Of a stretch of 64,000 nt of DNA, positions 1 through 7,992 are shown in pieces. The notes under the pieces were generated by a model. It searched no databases and was not told where the DNA came from. It saw only the letters and a program-made list of their open reading frames with translations. The position numbers and the translations under genes are program-made. Positions within the stretch are counted from its first letter, which is position 1. Every line of letters starts with the position of its first letter. Source of the stretch: Neobacillus bataviensis (GTDB lineage Bacteria; Bacillota; Bacilli; Bacillales_B; DSM-18226); NCBI RefSeq assembly GCF_019969725.1, contig NZ_JAHXYW010000001.1, forward strand, positions 372,001 to 436,000. Reading direction: 5' to 3'.

Positions 1-83
1 TTACCTTTACACCGGACAAATCAGGGGAATATACCTTTAGCTGCGGCATGCAAATGTTTAAAGGAACTATCATTGTAGAATAG
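1..83 (+). CDS. C-terminal end of a cupredoxin-domain protein (partial)
   Basis: The third forward frame is open from the left edge to a TAG at 81-83 and gives 26 residues. They contain the motif YTFSCGMQMFKG, which resembles the C-terminal copper-binding loop of small cupredoxins (Cys followed by Met ligands, CxM-M). Such proteins are secreted or membrane-anchored copper binders. Everything upstream, including the His ligand and any signal peptide, lies outside the window, so the exact family cannot be stated. Confidence 0.6.
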   Translation, partial: TFTPDKSGEYTFSCGMQMFKGTIIVE

Positions 84-90
84 AATTATG

Positions 91-119
91 AAAAGCACAC
101 GGGGCAACCGTGTGCTTTT
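91..119. terminator. Bidirectional Rho-independent terminator
   Basis: Perfect 12-bp inverted repeat (91-102 with 108-119) with a 5-nt loop; the arms begin with AAAA and end with TTTT, so the hairpin has a U-run in both directions. It sits between the convergent cupredoxin and PepSY-type genes. Confidence 0.85.
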
Positions 120-127
120 CACATTTA

Positions 128-664
128 TTAATCTACAAATACCTCAAAATTTTCTTCTTGGCGTTTTCTTCTTTTTCGATCGGCACTGAGAACTTTAAGT
201 GATAAATAGATACCAGACCCCGTTAAAAAAATCATGGCAATTGCAGTAAGGTCGATCAACCATTTGATATTAGTATTGCCAATTCTCCCTTCATGTAGCC
301 CCCTAATCGTGCTTACGATAGAGCCCTGGCCCATACCTTCACCTCGTGTTCTGAAAGCGAAGTTACCGGTATTCCCAAACCCTGGTGGTCCTTGGAATTG
401 ACCATTCGCTTGACCTGGCATTTGACTATTCGCTTGTCCTGAATTTTGACTCGTACCCTGGCCCCCTTGGTCTTGATTAAACTGGCCTTGATTAAATTGT
501 CTTTGGTTGAATTGTCCTGGTTGGAAATTACCGCGGCCGCCTTCAACTTGGGCTTGGCCAATGAGCCAAGGTTCGTTCATCAGCAGTCCCGTGATGGACT
601 CCATTAAGATTAGAACAGAAGCAATTAAGCCGATCCACAAATGTGCTCTTCTCATTTTTTTCAT
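128..664 (-). CDS. PepSY-associated TM helix protein with Gln/Asn/Gly-rich loop
   Basis: A 178-residue membrane protein. The start is set at ATG 664 (MKKMRRAHLW) because GGGAG lies at proper spacing upstream; the longer open frame to 763 has no such site. Helix 1 (about residues 7-28, ending in TGLLMNEPW) and helix 2 (about 138-158) flank an extracytoplasmic segment. The stretch RGLHEGRIG before helix 2 and the overall plan match PepSY-associated TM proteins, often found beside two-component systems and redox or metal transport genes. The loop (about 40-105) is low-complexity with repeated QFNQ units and a PPGFGNTG motif. It lies downstream of the HK/RR pair and is probably co-transcribed. 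Function unknown. Confidence 0.65.
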   Translation of the reverse strand: MKKMRRAHLWIGLIASVLILMESITGLLMNEPWLIGQAQVEGGRGNFQPGQFNQRQFNQGQFNQDQGGQGTSQNSGQANSQMPGQANGQFQGPPGFGNTGNFAFRTRGEGMGQGSIVSTIRGLHEGRIGNTNIKWLIDLTAIAMIFLTGSGIYLSLKVLSADRKRRKRQEENFEVFVD

Positions 665-765
665 ATGAAATTTTCTCCCTTCAAATACCATGCTGTATTT
701 GGACAAATTGATAAGCATATTATGAAGGGGTTTCCTTAAGATTTTCTTAAAAAAAGAACCCAAAT

Positions 766-2034
766 TTAATTTTTTTGGGTTCTTGGAAAAATGATTTCAA
801 TTGTCGTACCCTTTCCAAGGGTGCTTTGAACTTTTGTTTTTCCATGATGTTTCTCAATGATCCACTTGGCGATTGATAATCCAAGACCGGTTCCTTCAGC
901 GGCTGTCCGAGCTTTATCACTTTGATAAAAACGGTCAAAGATTTTAGGTATATCTTGTTCAGGAATGCCGATTCCATTATCCTTTACCTCTAAGATAATC
1001 GAAGAATGGGTCTGCCTGCAGGAAAGCAGGATATCCCCGCCTTCGTTTGTGTATTTCATCGCATTATCTAACAAAATAACAATCAGCTGATGAATCCTTT
1101 CTTTGTCCGCATAAAATTTAACTGGTTCATTAGCTTCTAACCGAAGCGACTTTTCTTGGTACATCGCGATTTCTTCATAGTGTTGGAGGATTTCCTTTAT
1201 AAGGGCATCCAGCTGAAACGAATCTTTCTTCATTTCGATTTGATCGGAGTCAGACCGTGCCAGCGTTAAAAGGTTAGCTACCAGCTTGGACATGCGTCTT
1301 GATTCCGTAGAAATCGCAGATACATCGAGTATTTTATCCTGTACGGTGGCGGAAGGACTTCGGAACAATAAATCCGTCTTTGCCTGGATAACAGCAAGAG
1401 GCGTCCTTAACTCATGTGATGCATCAGAAACAAACTCCTGCTGCTTCTGCCAGGCATTCTTTATCGGGACGAGCGCTCTTCCTGCTAAGAAATATCCCGA
1501 TGCTAAAGCACAAATAATCCCTAGGCCGCATCCGATCAGCATTATGATCAAAAGCCTATCCAAGAGCTCTTTCTCTGAATTGACATTGCGGATGAATTGG
1601 ACTGTTATTTTCCCAAATTGAGGATGATAGACCTTATAAGCCATATAACGGAATGAAAAATTCTCTACATCAACATCCTGTAAAGTTTTTAACTTTTTCG
1701 GGCGAATAAATTCTTCGTTATCTTGAAAAAGCTCAGATTCCCGGTTTTGTTCTGCTAAAAGATTGTTATTCGCATCCCAAATCAAGGTCATAATTCGCGG
1801 GTCTCTCCGAATGAATCTCGGTCCAGTCTCTTCTTCATCATGCTTAGCACTTAGCCCGGGCGGCCGTTGGTCTTGGTCTTCAATATGGTTCACGGATTCC
1901 AGTAATGATTGATTAACATCCTTATAAAGTCGATTTTCGGTATAAAAATAAATGATGCTCCCAAGGATGCTAATCAAAATGATAAAGACCAAGGAGTTTA
2001 ACAGAGTAAGTCTAATATGTGTTTGACGAAACAT
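766..2034 (-). CDS. Sensor histidine kinase (OmpR-type two-component system)
   Basis: A 422-residue membrane kinase. Two TM segments (about 8-30 and 160-182) flank an extracytoplasmic domain of about 130 residues containing a charged, Arg/Pro-rich stretch. The dimerisation box SDASHELRTPLAVIQ carries the phosphorylated His, followed by an N box (LLDNAMKYT), G1 (DNGIGI) and G2 (GTGLGLSIAKWI). AGGAG precedes the ATG. It lies 9 bp downstream of its response regulator gene. Adjacent PepSY and MacB-like genes suggest it senses an envelope signal, metal or toxic compound; the ligand is not evident. Confidence 0.93.
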   Translation of the reverse strand: MFRQTHIRLTLLNSLVFIILISILGSIIYFYTENRLYKDVNQSLLESVNHIEDQDQRPPGLSAKHDEEETGPRFIRRDPRIMTLIWDANNNLLAEQNRESELFQDNEEFIRPKKLKTLQDVDVENFSFRYMAYKVYHPQFGKITVQFIRNVNSEKELLDRLLIIMLIGCGLGIICALASGYFLAGRALVPIKNAWQKQQEFVSDASHELRTPLAVIQAKTDLLFRSPSATVQDKILDVSAISTESRRMSKLVANLLTLARSDSDQIEMKKDSFQLDALIKEILQHYEEIAMYQEKSLRLEANEPVKFYADKERIHQLIVILLDNAMKYTNEGGDILLSCRQTHSSIILEVKDNGIGIPEQDIPKIFDRFYQSDKARTAAEGTGLGLSIAKWIIEKHHGKTKVQSTLGKGTTIEIIFPRTQKN

Positions 2035-2043
2035 GATATACTC

Positions 2044-2715
2044 CTATTCCTCGCTCAGCATATATCCTACGCCACGAATCGTTTTGATATCTGCATGATA
2101 CCCAGATGGTTCTAGTTTTTTACGAAGATGGTGCATAAACACTTCGACTATTGCTATTGTCGTATCGGAATCAAAGCCCCAAACCCGGTCATAAATCTGT
2201 TCTTTTGTTAAAATCGCGCCTTTGTTTTGGATTAAATATTCCAATAGCTCATATTGCTTAGTAGTAAGCTTAATAGAATCACTATCGACTTGAATATCTC
2301 TTTCCTTCCCGAGCAGCTCAATTCCTCGATACTGAATCGTTTGATTGGTCGTTAAACTGCCGCTTCTTCTTAATAATGCCCGAATTCTTGCTTTTAGCTC
2401 AGCAGCCTGAAAAGGCTTTACTAAATAATCGTCACCGCCGAAGTCCAAACCTTTTACGCGATCCTCTAAGGAATCCCTGGCTGTCAAAAATAGGACAGGT
2501 ATTTTGATGCCGTCCCTACGGATGGTTTGCAGTACTTCAAATCCGTCAATTTCCGGAATCATTACATCCAAGACAATCGCATCATGAATATTCTGCATCG
2601 CTAAGAACAATGCGTCTTCCCCATTGGATGCTTGATCCACTTCAAATTCATCCGATAAAAGCTCGACAATAGATTCTAATAATGAAAGATTGTCTTCTAC
2701 AACTAATAACCGCAT
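2044..2715 (-). CDS. OmpR/PhoB-family response regulator
   Basis: A 223-residue DNA-binding regulator. The receiver domain (1-115) has acidic residues at 7-8 (VVEDN), the phospho-acceptor Asp in IVLDVMIP, Thr in LFLTARD and Lys in YLVKPF. The C-terminal winged helix (about 125-220) has the typical RGVGYML end. GGAGAG precedes the ATG. It is first in a two-gene unit with the downstream kinase and probably controls the neighbouring efflux genes and itself; no operator could be identified. Confidence 0.94.
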   Translation of the reverse strand: MRLLVVEDNLSLLESIVELLSDEFEVDQASNGEDALFLAMQNIHDAIVLDVMIPEIDGFEVLQTIRRDGIKIPVLFLTARDSLEDRVKGLDFGGDDYLVKPFQAAELKARIRALLRRSGSLTTNQTIQYRGIELLGKERDIQVDSDSIKLTTKQYELLEYLIQNKGAILTKEQIYDRVWGFDSDTTIAIVEVFMHHLRKKLEPSGYHADIKTIRGVGYMLSEE

Positions 2716-2772
2716 ATAATCTCTCCAATTTTAATATAGGCTTATTTAATACGTTCATTATAAAGCAAACGG

Positions 2773-2800
2773 AGCGGACACAACATAGTCGAGTCCGCCC
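2773..2800. terminator. Probable terminator after the efflux operon
   Basis: Inverted repeat GCGGAC/GTCCGC around a loop of about 16 nt lies between the permease stop (2810) and the response regulator start. The T-rich tail is weak, so termination efficiency is uncertain. Confidence 0.45.
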
Positions 2801-2809
2801 TAAACTTAA

Positions 2810-3985
2810 TTATTCATAACGAAGGGCTTGAATCGGGTTTAATTTAGATGCTTTATTAGCAGGGAACACCCCGAATACCACACCAACAGCCAATGAGAAT
2901 AAGAAGGATAAAAGCATAACGGATGATGTAAAGGAAACGGTTAAACTTAGAATGGAGGAAAGTATTTTCCCAATTCCGACTCCGGCGAGTATGCCGATTA
3001 GACCGCCAACACCGCTTAATACGACTGCTTCAATAAGGAATTGAAGAAGTACATCACGCCTTTTCGCTCCAATGGCTTTCCGAATCCCGATTTCCTTTGT
3101 ACGTTCTGATACAGATACCAGCATGATATTCATTATGCCAATCCCGCCAACTAATAAGGAAATGCTGGCAATTCCGCCTAACATCATCGTCATTGTACTA
3201 GATACGGAGCTCATCGTATCCATGATATCCTGCTGGTTTGTCACACTATAGGAATCACTTTTACCTGGATACATTGAAGCCAATGCCATTTCTACTTCAT
3301 TCATAACGAAATCCATTTGATCCTCGCTTTTTCCTTGTAAATAAACTTGATTAATTGATGTGCTTTTCACTAACCGCTGCCCTGTGCTTAGCGGGACAAT
3401 CACGACATTATCACCACTTTGACCTAGTGAGCTTCCTTTAGACACGAGAACCCCTACAACTTTAAAGGATGTCCCTTCAATTTGAATATATTGACCTACT
3501 GGATTTTCCGCGCCAAAAAAGGTGGAGGCCGTTTCCGAGCCGATAACGGCAATTTTCTGTCTATATTCTATATCAAGGTCATTAATAAAACGGCCATTAC
3601 TTACCTTAGTATCCCGAACTTTGGAATAATCAGCATTGGTCCCTGTTAACGTAACTTGTGAGGTGGTTCGATCCTTTTTCACGTTTACACGGCCGGAAAC
3701 CACCGGGGATAATGCTTTGACTCCATTCAGTTTACTTAGCTCATTAATTTTATCTTCTGTTAGGGTTAAGTCCGTCCCAAAGGTATTAATTGTCAAAAGA
3801 TTTGTCCCTAATTGATTAATTTGGCTGGTAACGTTTTTTGCCGAACCTTGGGCAATCGAGACGAGCACGATGACGGAGGAAACACCAATGATCATGCCGA
3901 GCATCGTTAATGCTGACCTTAGCTTGTTACTTTGAATGCTCCGCAATGCCATTTTAATAGATTGCAAAATTCCCAATGAGTTCAC
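2810..3985 (-). CDS. MacB-like ABC transporter permease (FtsX family)
   Basis: About 391 residues. An N-terminal TM helix with the MacB_PCD signature ([22 protein letters not shown]) is followed by an extracytoplasmic domain of about 220 residues and three C-terminal TM helices with the FtsX core ([22 protein letters not shown]). GTG at 3985 is favoured as start: AGGAG lies 6 nt upstream, whereas the ATG at 3991 is too close to it. It overlaps the ATPase gene by about 32 bp and is third in an adaptor-ATPase-permease operon. Such MacB-type systems export peptides, antibiotics or lipids through an adaptor protein. Confidence 0.9.
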   Translation of the reverse strand: MNSLGILQSIKMALRSIQSNKLRSALTMLGMIIGVSSVIVLVSIAQGSAKNVTSQINQLGTNLLTINTFGTDLTLTEDKINELSKLNGVKALSPVVSGRVNVKKDRTTSQVTLTGTNADYSKVRDTKVSNGRFINDLDIEYRQKIAVIGSETASTFFGAENPVGQYIQIEGTSFKVVGVLVSKGSSLGQSGDNVVIVPLSTGQRLVKSTSINQVYLQGKSEDQMDFVMNEVEMALASMYPGKSDSYSVTNQQDIMDTMSSVSSTMTMMLGGIASISLLVGGIGIMNIMLVSVSERTKEIGIRKAIGAKRRDVLLQFLIEAVVLSGVGGLIGILAGVGIGKILSSILSLTVSFTSSVMLLSFLFSLAVGVVFGVFPANKASKLNPIQALRYE

Positions 3986-4664
3986 CCCCATTCTCCTGAA
4001 GCTGTCCGTCTTGAATGCTTACCATTCGCCTTGCTTCTTTGGCAATCGCTAAATCGTGGGTAATTAAAACAATCGTATGGCCTAACTCGTTTAATTCTTT
4101 CATTACCTGCAATATTTCTTTGCTGGTTTTACTGTCCAGCGCACCTGTCGGTTCATCAGCGAGAAGGATGGAAGGATTGCCAACAAGGGCTCTAGCAATC
4201 GCTACCCGCTGCTGCTGGCCGCCTGAAAGCTGTGTAGGTAAATGCCCTGCACGCTCTTTCAATCCAACCTTACTAAGTCCCGCTAACGCTCTCTCCCGAC
4301 GCTCTTTTGCTGGAACACCGCTATATAACAAGGGCAGTTCCACATTTTCAAGGGCAGTTAATTTTGTTAATAAATTAAAATTTTGAAAAATAAATCCGAT
4401 TTTTTGATTCCGAATCGTTGCTAACTGATTATCATTCATTTTTCCAATATCCTTACCATCAAGGAGATACTTACCGGCCTGTGGCCGGTCCAGGCATCCA
4501 ATCATGTTCATTAAGGTTGATTTACCTGAACCTGAAGGGCCGATAATAGCTAAAAATTCTCCTTTTTGGATATCAAGAGATACATTATTTAGGGCATGAA
4601 CTGTTTCACCACCGAGTTTATAGGTTTTCTTTAAGTTACTAATTTGAATAATCGGTCTTACCAC
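3954..4664 (-). CDS. MacB/LolD-type ABC transporter ATP-binding protein
   Basis: A 236-residue ATPase with Walker [10 protein letters not shown] (about 42-50), Q-loop region [11 protein letters not shown] signature LSGGQQQR, Walker [13 protein letters not shown] and the switch His in ITHD. The spacing and sequence of [15 protein letters not shown] are typical of the LolD/MacB group. It starts with GTG at 4664 that overlaps the TAG stop of the adaptor gene, with GGAGCG upstream, so translation is coupled. It energises the FtsX-type permease encoded next. Confidence 0.95.
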   Translation of the reverse strand: MVRPIIQISNLKKTYKLGGETVHALNNVSLDIQKGEFLAIIGPSGSGKSTLMNMIGCLDRPQAGKYLLDGKDIGKMNDNQLATIRNQKIGFIFQNFNLLTKLTALENVELPLLYSGVPAKERRERALAGLSKVGLKERAGHLPTQLSGGQQQRVAIARALVGNPSILLADEPTGALDSKTSKEILQVMKELNELGHTIVLITHDLAIAKEARRMVSIQDGQLQENGGELIGNFAIY

Positions 4665-5641
4665 TAGTTTCCGCTCCTTTCACCAAATTGCCTTTGTCCG
4701 GTTCCGCTGCGGTTAAAGCCGCCAGTGTTACCGAAACCGCCGAATCCGCCTCCAAAACCGCTGCCCTGCATCATTCTTTGGCTATTATTCCAGGTGCTTC
4801 CTGTCGCTAATTGCGGTAACTGAACGGTTTCTCCTGCCGTTACTCCATCTGTAATCTCCACATAATCTTCATTCGCTAATCCCGTTTTAACAGTTTTTTG
4901 CTCGGTCCCTGAATTTTGATTAGTTGTTTCTGATGATGCGACAATGACATATTTTTGATTATTGGACGTGTAAATGGCATCAAGTGGTACATAAAGGGCA
5001 TTATCTTTACTTGCGGTTAAAATACTGGCTTCTGTACTCATTCCAACTTTGAGGTTGTCGGGTTTATCGATATGGATTGTTACATCAAAGGTAGAAACAC
5101 CATTTGTTGATGTCCCTTCCTCGGCAATAGCTGTAACTTTTCCCGTGTACGTTTGGTCTGGAAAGGCATTGACTTTTAAACTAACTGTTTGGTCTTTTTT
5201 AATTTTTGGAATATCAAGTTCATCAATTTGAACGACGGATTGTAAATCTTTGTAGTTTGTTAAATGGGCAACAACTTGTCCGTTTGTCACACGTTCTCCT
5301 GCAGTAACAGACATGGTGGTGACAACACCATCAGCAGGCGCTGTAACAGGGTTACTTCCGTCAGTAAACGTAATAAGCTCGTCCCCTTTCTTTACCTCGT
5401 CACCTGCAGCGGCTAACACTTCATCTATTTCGTTGTTATCAATCGTTGATTTAATATCTTCACTCGTAACTGGCTGTATTGTTCCAGAACCACTAATCTT
5501 CACTTCTAATTTGCCTTGTTGGACAACAGCAGTCCTTACACTGGCTGAAGCCGTTTGTGTGCTATTTTTTGATGAATACCATTGGTAGCTAACAAATCCT
5601 ACTACTAAAACACCCAAAGCAATATAGATCCATTTTTTCAT
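4664..5641 (-). CDS. Efflux adaptor protein (HlyD/MacA-type membrane fusion protein)
   Basis: About 325 residues starting at ATG 5641 ([10 protein letters not shown]), which has AAGGAG upstream; the longer reading frame to 5713 lacks a better site. One N-terminal TM anchor (4-22) precedes a biotinyl-lipoyl-like half motif ([17 protein letters not shown]), beta-barrel segments and a C-terminal membrane-proximal region, as in MacA/YknX proteins. The last 40 residues are Gly/Phe-rich and contain GFGNTGGF. It is the first gene of the operon with the ATPase and permease. In Gram-positive cells it extends outward from the membrane and may gate or present substrate. The helical hairpin is very short or absent. 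Confidence 0.9.
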   Translation of the reverse strand: MKKWIYIALGVLVVGFVSYQWYSSKNSTQTASASVRTAVVQQGKLEVKISGSGTIQPVTSEDIKSTIDNNEIDEVLAAAGDEVKKGDELITFTDGSNPVTAPADGVVTTMSVTAGERVTNGQVVAHLTNYKDLQSVVQIDELDIPKIKKDQTVSLKVNAFPDQTYTGKVTAIAEEGTSTNGVSTFDVTIHIDKPDNLKVGMSTEASILTASKDNALYVPLDAIYTSNNQKYVIVASSETTNQNSGTEQKTVKTGLANEDYVEITDGVTAGETVQLPQLATGSTWNNSQRMMQGSGFGGGFGGFGNTGGFNRSGTGQRQFGERSGN

Positions 5642-5747
5642 TTTTGCCTGCTCCTTTTTAATCCAGGCCGCATGCCTGGAGATGAAATATTTTGGAATAA
5701 GCCTATTATTCAATTCAATTCTTAACTTTTCCTTAATGGAAATAATT

Positions 5748-5779
5748 GAAGCACGCTGATCCTTGAGTCAGCGTGCTTC
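5748..5779. terminator. Hairpin terminator overlapping the end of the GNAT gene
   Basis: A 12-bp inverted repeat (GAAGCACGCTGA with TCAGCGTGCTTC) separated by 8 nt. The right arm includes the last codons and stop of the leftward acetyltransferase gene. Forward, it is followed by TTTTCTTTTTA. Confidence 0.7.
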
Positions 5780-6322
5780 TTTTCTTTTTAATGGATTAAA
5801 ATATTCCGTATTTACTATTCCATAGTAGGCAAGGTCTTCGTATTCTCCCCATTTAAGGACATGCTGCTTTAAAGTGCCTTCATGCTTCATTCCAATTTTC
5901 TCCATAATTCTCCAGGAGCCTTGATTGTTCGTAAATGCTGCTGCAAAAATCCGATTTAGATGGAGTTCTTCTAAGCCAAGTTTAATAACTGCCTTTGCCG
6001 CCTCTGTTCCATATCCCCTTCGCCAATATTCCTTTCCAATCCAATAAGCCAGTTCCCCTCTTTCATGGTGAATATTGATCGAAAGGTTAATAATGCCTAT
6101 TAACATACCATCCTCTTTTTTTGTGATGGCGAAAATAACAAGCTTTCCCTCTTTCTCAGCTTCATTCATCTTTAAAATAAACTGCTTCGCAGCTCCTTTT
6201 GGATAAGGATGCGGAATGGTCAATGTAGTTTTTGCTATTTCATAATCTCCAGCAAGTTCTTCTACCCGTTCTGCATCACTTAATAGTAACGGCCTCAGCA
6301 GCAATCGTTCCGTTTCAATCAT
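5768..6322 (-). CDS. GNAT N-acetyltransferase, RimJ/RimL type
   Basis: A 184-residue cytosolic acetyl-CoA-dependent acetyltransferase. The N-terminal MIETERLLLRPL, the central GELAYWIGKEYWRRGYGTEA (acetyl-CoA binding loop) and NQGSWRIMEKIGMKHEG are hallmarks of the RimJ/RimL branch (Acetyltransf_3). AAGGGA lies upstream of the ATG. Substrate cannot be predicted; relatives acetylate ribosomal proteins, amino acids or drugs. It appears monocistronic. Confidence 0.9.
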   Translation of the reverse strand: MIETERLLLRPLLLSDAERVEELAGDYEIAKTTLTIPHPYPKGAAKQFILKMNEAEKEGKLVIFAITKKEDGMLIGIINLSINIHHERGELAYWIGKEYWRRGYGTEAAKAVIKLGLEELHLNRIFAAAFTNNQGSWRIMEKIGMKHEGTLKQHVLKWGEYEDLAYYGIVNTEYFNPLKRKEAR

Positions 6323-6464
6323 TTTCTTTATCCCTTCCCTATTGCATCTTTTTACTCATTTTAGCATAATATTCCATTATGAAATGACGAAAACTTATTT
6401 TAAATGAAACTTTTCTAAAGCTAAACCGTACATATTATTAATTAACAAATTAGGAGTGAAAAGT

Positions 6465-7943
6465 GTGGGTGTTACGCTTAGTAAAGGCCAGAAGGTGGAT
6501 TTGACTAAATCCCATCCCGGCCTTCAAAACGTTGTTGTCGGCCTGGGATGGAATATTAATAACCTGGGTTCTAATTTTGATTTGGATGCTTCGGCATTTT
6601 TATTAGGTGCCACTGGAAAGGTAAACAGCGATCAAGATTTTGTTTTTTATAACAATCCCTCTGGTGGAAATGGTTCCATCCTATATAGTGGAGATAATCG
6701 TATTGGATCCGGAGTAAGGGATGATGAACAAATCAAAATTGATTTAAATAGAGTTCCTGATCATATACACCGAATTGCATTCACAATTACGATTCATGAT
6801 GCCCAAGTGAAACAGCAAAATTTCGGACAGGTATCCGATTCCTACGTGCGGATTTTTAATGAATTGACGAATGAGGAATTAATAAGATTTAACTTAGGAA
6901 AAGATTTCACAGTGGAAACTGCCATTGTCGCAGCAGAACTATACCGCCATAATGGAGAATGGAAATTTAATGCGATTGCGAGCGGATTTCAAGGCGGTTT
7001 AGCTGCATTATGCAGTAATTTTGGGATTACTGTTGACGATCCAGCCCCTTCCGCACCAATTCAGCCATCACCACAACAAAATTATCAACAAAGTCCGAGT
7101 ACCCAAAAATCATATCAGCAAAATACAAGTAATCATAATCCATATCAGCAAAACCAAACTCAATATGATCCATATAGGCAAAGTCAAAATAACCAACATA
7201 GTTATCAGCAGCCCATTCATTTACAGCCCGAATCATCAAATCGGCAGCCTGCTTTTGGATATCCAGCGCAGAGCTATTCCACATCCTCACCTTCTCCAAA
7301 TACATATGGCGGAGATGACATCATATGTCCGCGCTGTCACTCTTCGAATGTAAGGACTGGAAAGAAGGGCTTTGGTCTAGGCAAGGCAGCTGTTGGCGGT
7401 CTGATTCTTGGCCCTGTTGGCCTGCTCGGCGGTTTTATTGGGAAAAACCAATTAAAGTTTATTTGTAACAATTGTGGAAGCACCTGGTCCCCTTCCAATA
7501 CGGATTATATGGAATGGGCCAATACGCAAAAGAGAAAAGCACAAGAATTATTTAATCGTTATAAAAGCCAGGATGTTTTGGAGGCAGTTGTAGCCGCCTG
7601 TGCATTGACAGCCATGGCGGATGGATACTTAGATGCTGCAGAAAGGCAAAAGATGCTAGATTTTGTTCACCAAAGTGAGGAATTAAGAGTTTTTGATACC
7701 AACAAAGTTATTCAGAAATTCAATATGTTCATTTCTAAAATGGAACATGATCGGATGATGGGTCGGGCTGAAGCCTTCCGTGCCTTAGGTAAAATAAGGC
7801 CGAAACCAGAAATCGCCCGATTAGTGGCCCGCTATTGTATTGCCATTGGATATGCTGATGGACAATTTGATCAAAATGAACAGCAGATGGTGGCTGACAT
7901 TTGCCGCGAGCTGGGGTTAAATCCAGCTGAGTTTCTATCCTAA
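6465..7943 (+). CDS. TerD-zinc ribbon-TerB fusion protein
   Basis: About 492 residues. GTG 6465 (MGVTLSKGQKVDLTK) is chosen because TAGGAG is 8 nt upstream and TerD proteins begin in this way; the upstream GTG at 6456 overlaps the Shine-Dalgarno. Residues 1-190 form a TerD calcium-binding domain (NFDLDASAFLL, SGDNRIG..DDEQI). Residues 195-285 are a Gln/Asn/Tyr/Pro-rich linker. Next come two CxxC pairs (ICPRCHSSNV and FICNNCGSTW) around a Gly-rich hydrophobic segment, suggesting a zinc ribbon with a membrane-seeking hairpin. The last 120 residues look like TerB (ALTAMADGYLDAAERQ, GYADGQFDQNEQQ). Ter proteins act in tellurite, phage and envelope stress responses. No other ter genes are nearby. 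Confidence 0.85.
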   Translation: MGVTLSKGQKVDLTKSHPGLQNVVVGLGWNINNLGSNFDLDASAFLLGATGKVNSDQDFVFYNNPSGGNGSILYSGDNRIGSGVRDDEQIKIDLNRVPDHIHRIAFTITIHDAQVKQQNFGQVSDSYVRIFNELTNEELIRFNLGKDFTVETAIVAAELYRHNGEWKFNAIASGFQGGLAALCSNFGITVDDPAPSAPIQPSPQQNYQQSPSTQKSYQQNTSNHNPYQQNQTQYDPYRQSQNNQHSYQQPIHLQPESSNRQPAFGYPAQSYSTSSPSPNTYGGDDIICPRCHSSNVRTGKKGFGLGKAAVGGLILGPVGLLGGFIGKNQLKFICNNCGSTWSPSNTDYMEWANTQKRKAQELFNRYKSQDVLEAVVAACALTAMADGYLDAAERQKMLDFVHQSEELRVFDTNKVIQKFNMFISKMEHDRMMGRAEAFRALGKIRPKPEIARLVARYCIAIGYADGQFDQNEQQMVADICRELGLNPAEFLS

Positions 7944-7954
7944 ATGCACATAGC

Positions 7955-7988
7955 AAAAGCCTCGTTCCAGACTGGAATCGAGGCTTTT
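7955..7988. terminator. Bidirectional terminator between TerD-TerB gene and selB
   Basis: Inverted repeat with AAAAGCCTCG/CGAGGCTTTT and an inner TCCAG/CTGGA stem, followed by TCTTTTTAT forward. It separates two convergent genes. Confidence 0.85.
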
Positions 7989-7992
7989 CTTT

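Noticed and set aside
313..561. An 82-residue frame inside the PepSY-type gene
   Set aside because: It arises from the low-complexity repeat in another frame and has no ribosome-binding site.
7027..7353. Frames of 92 and 110 residues over the TerD-TerB linker
   Set aside because: They are shadows of the repetitive Gln/Asn-rich linker on alternative frames.
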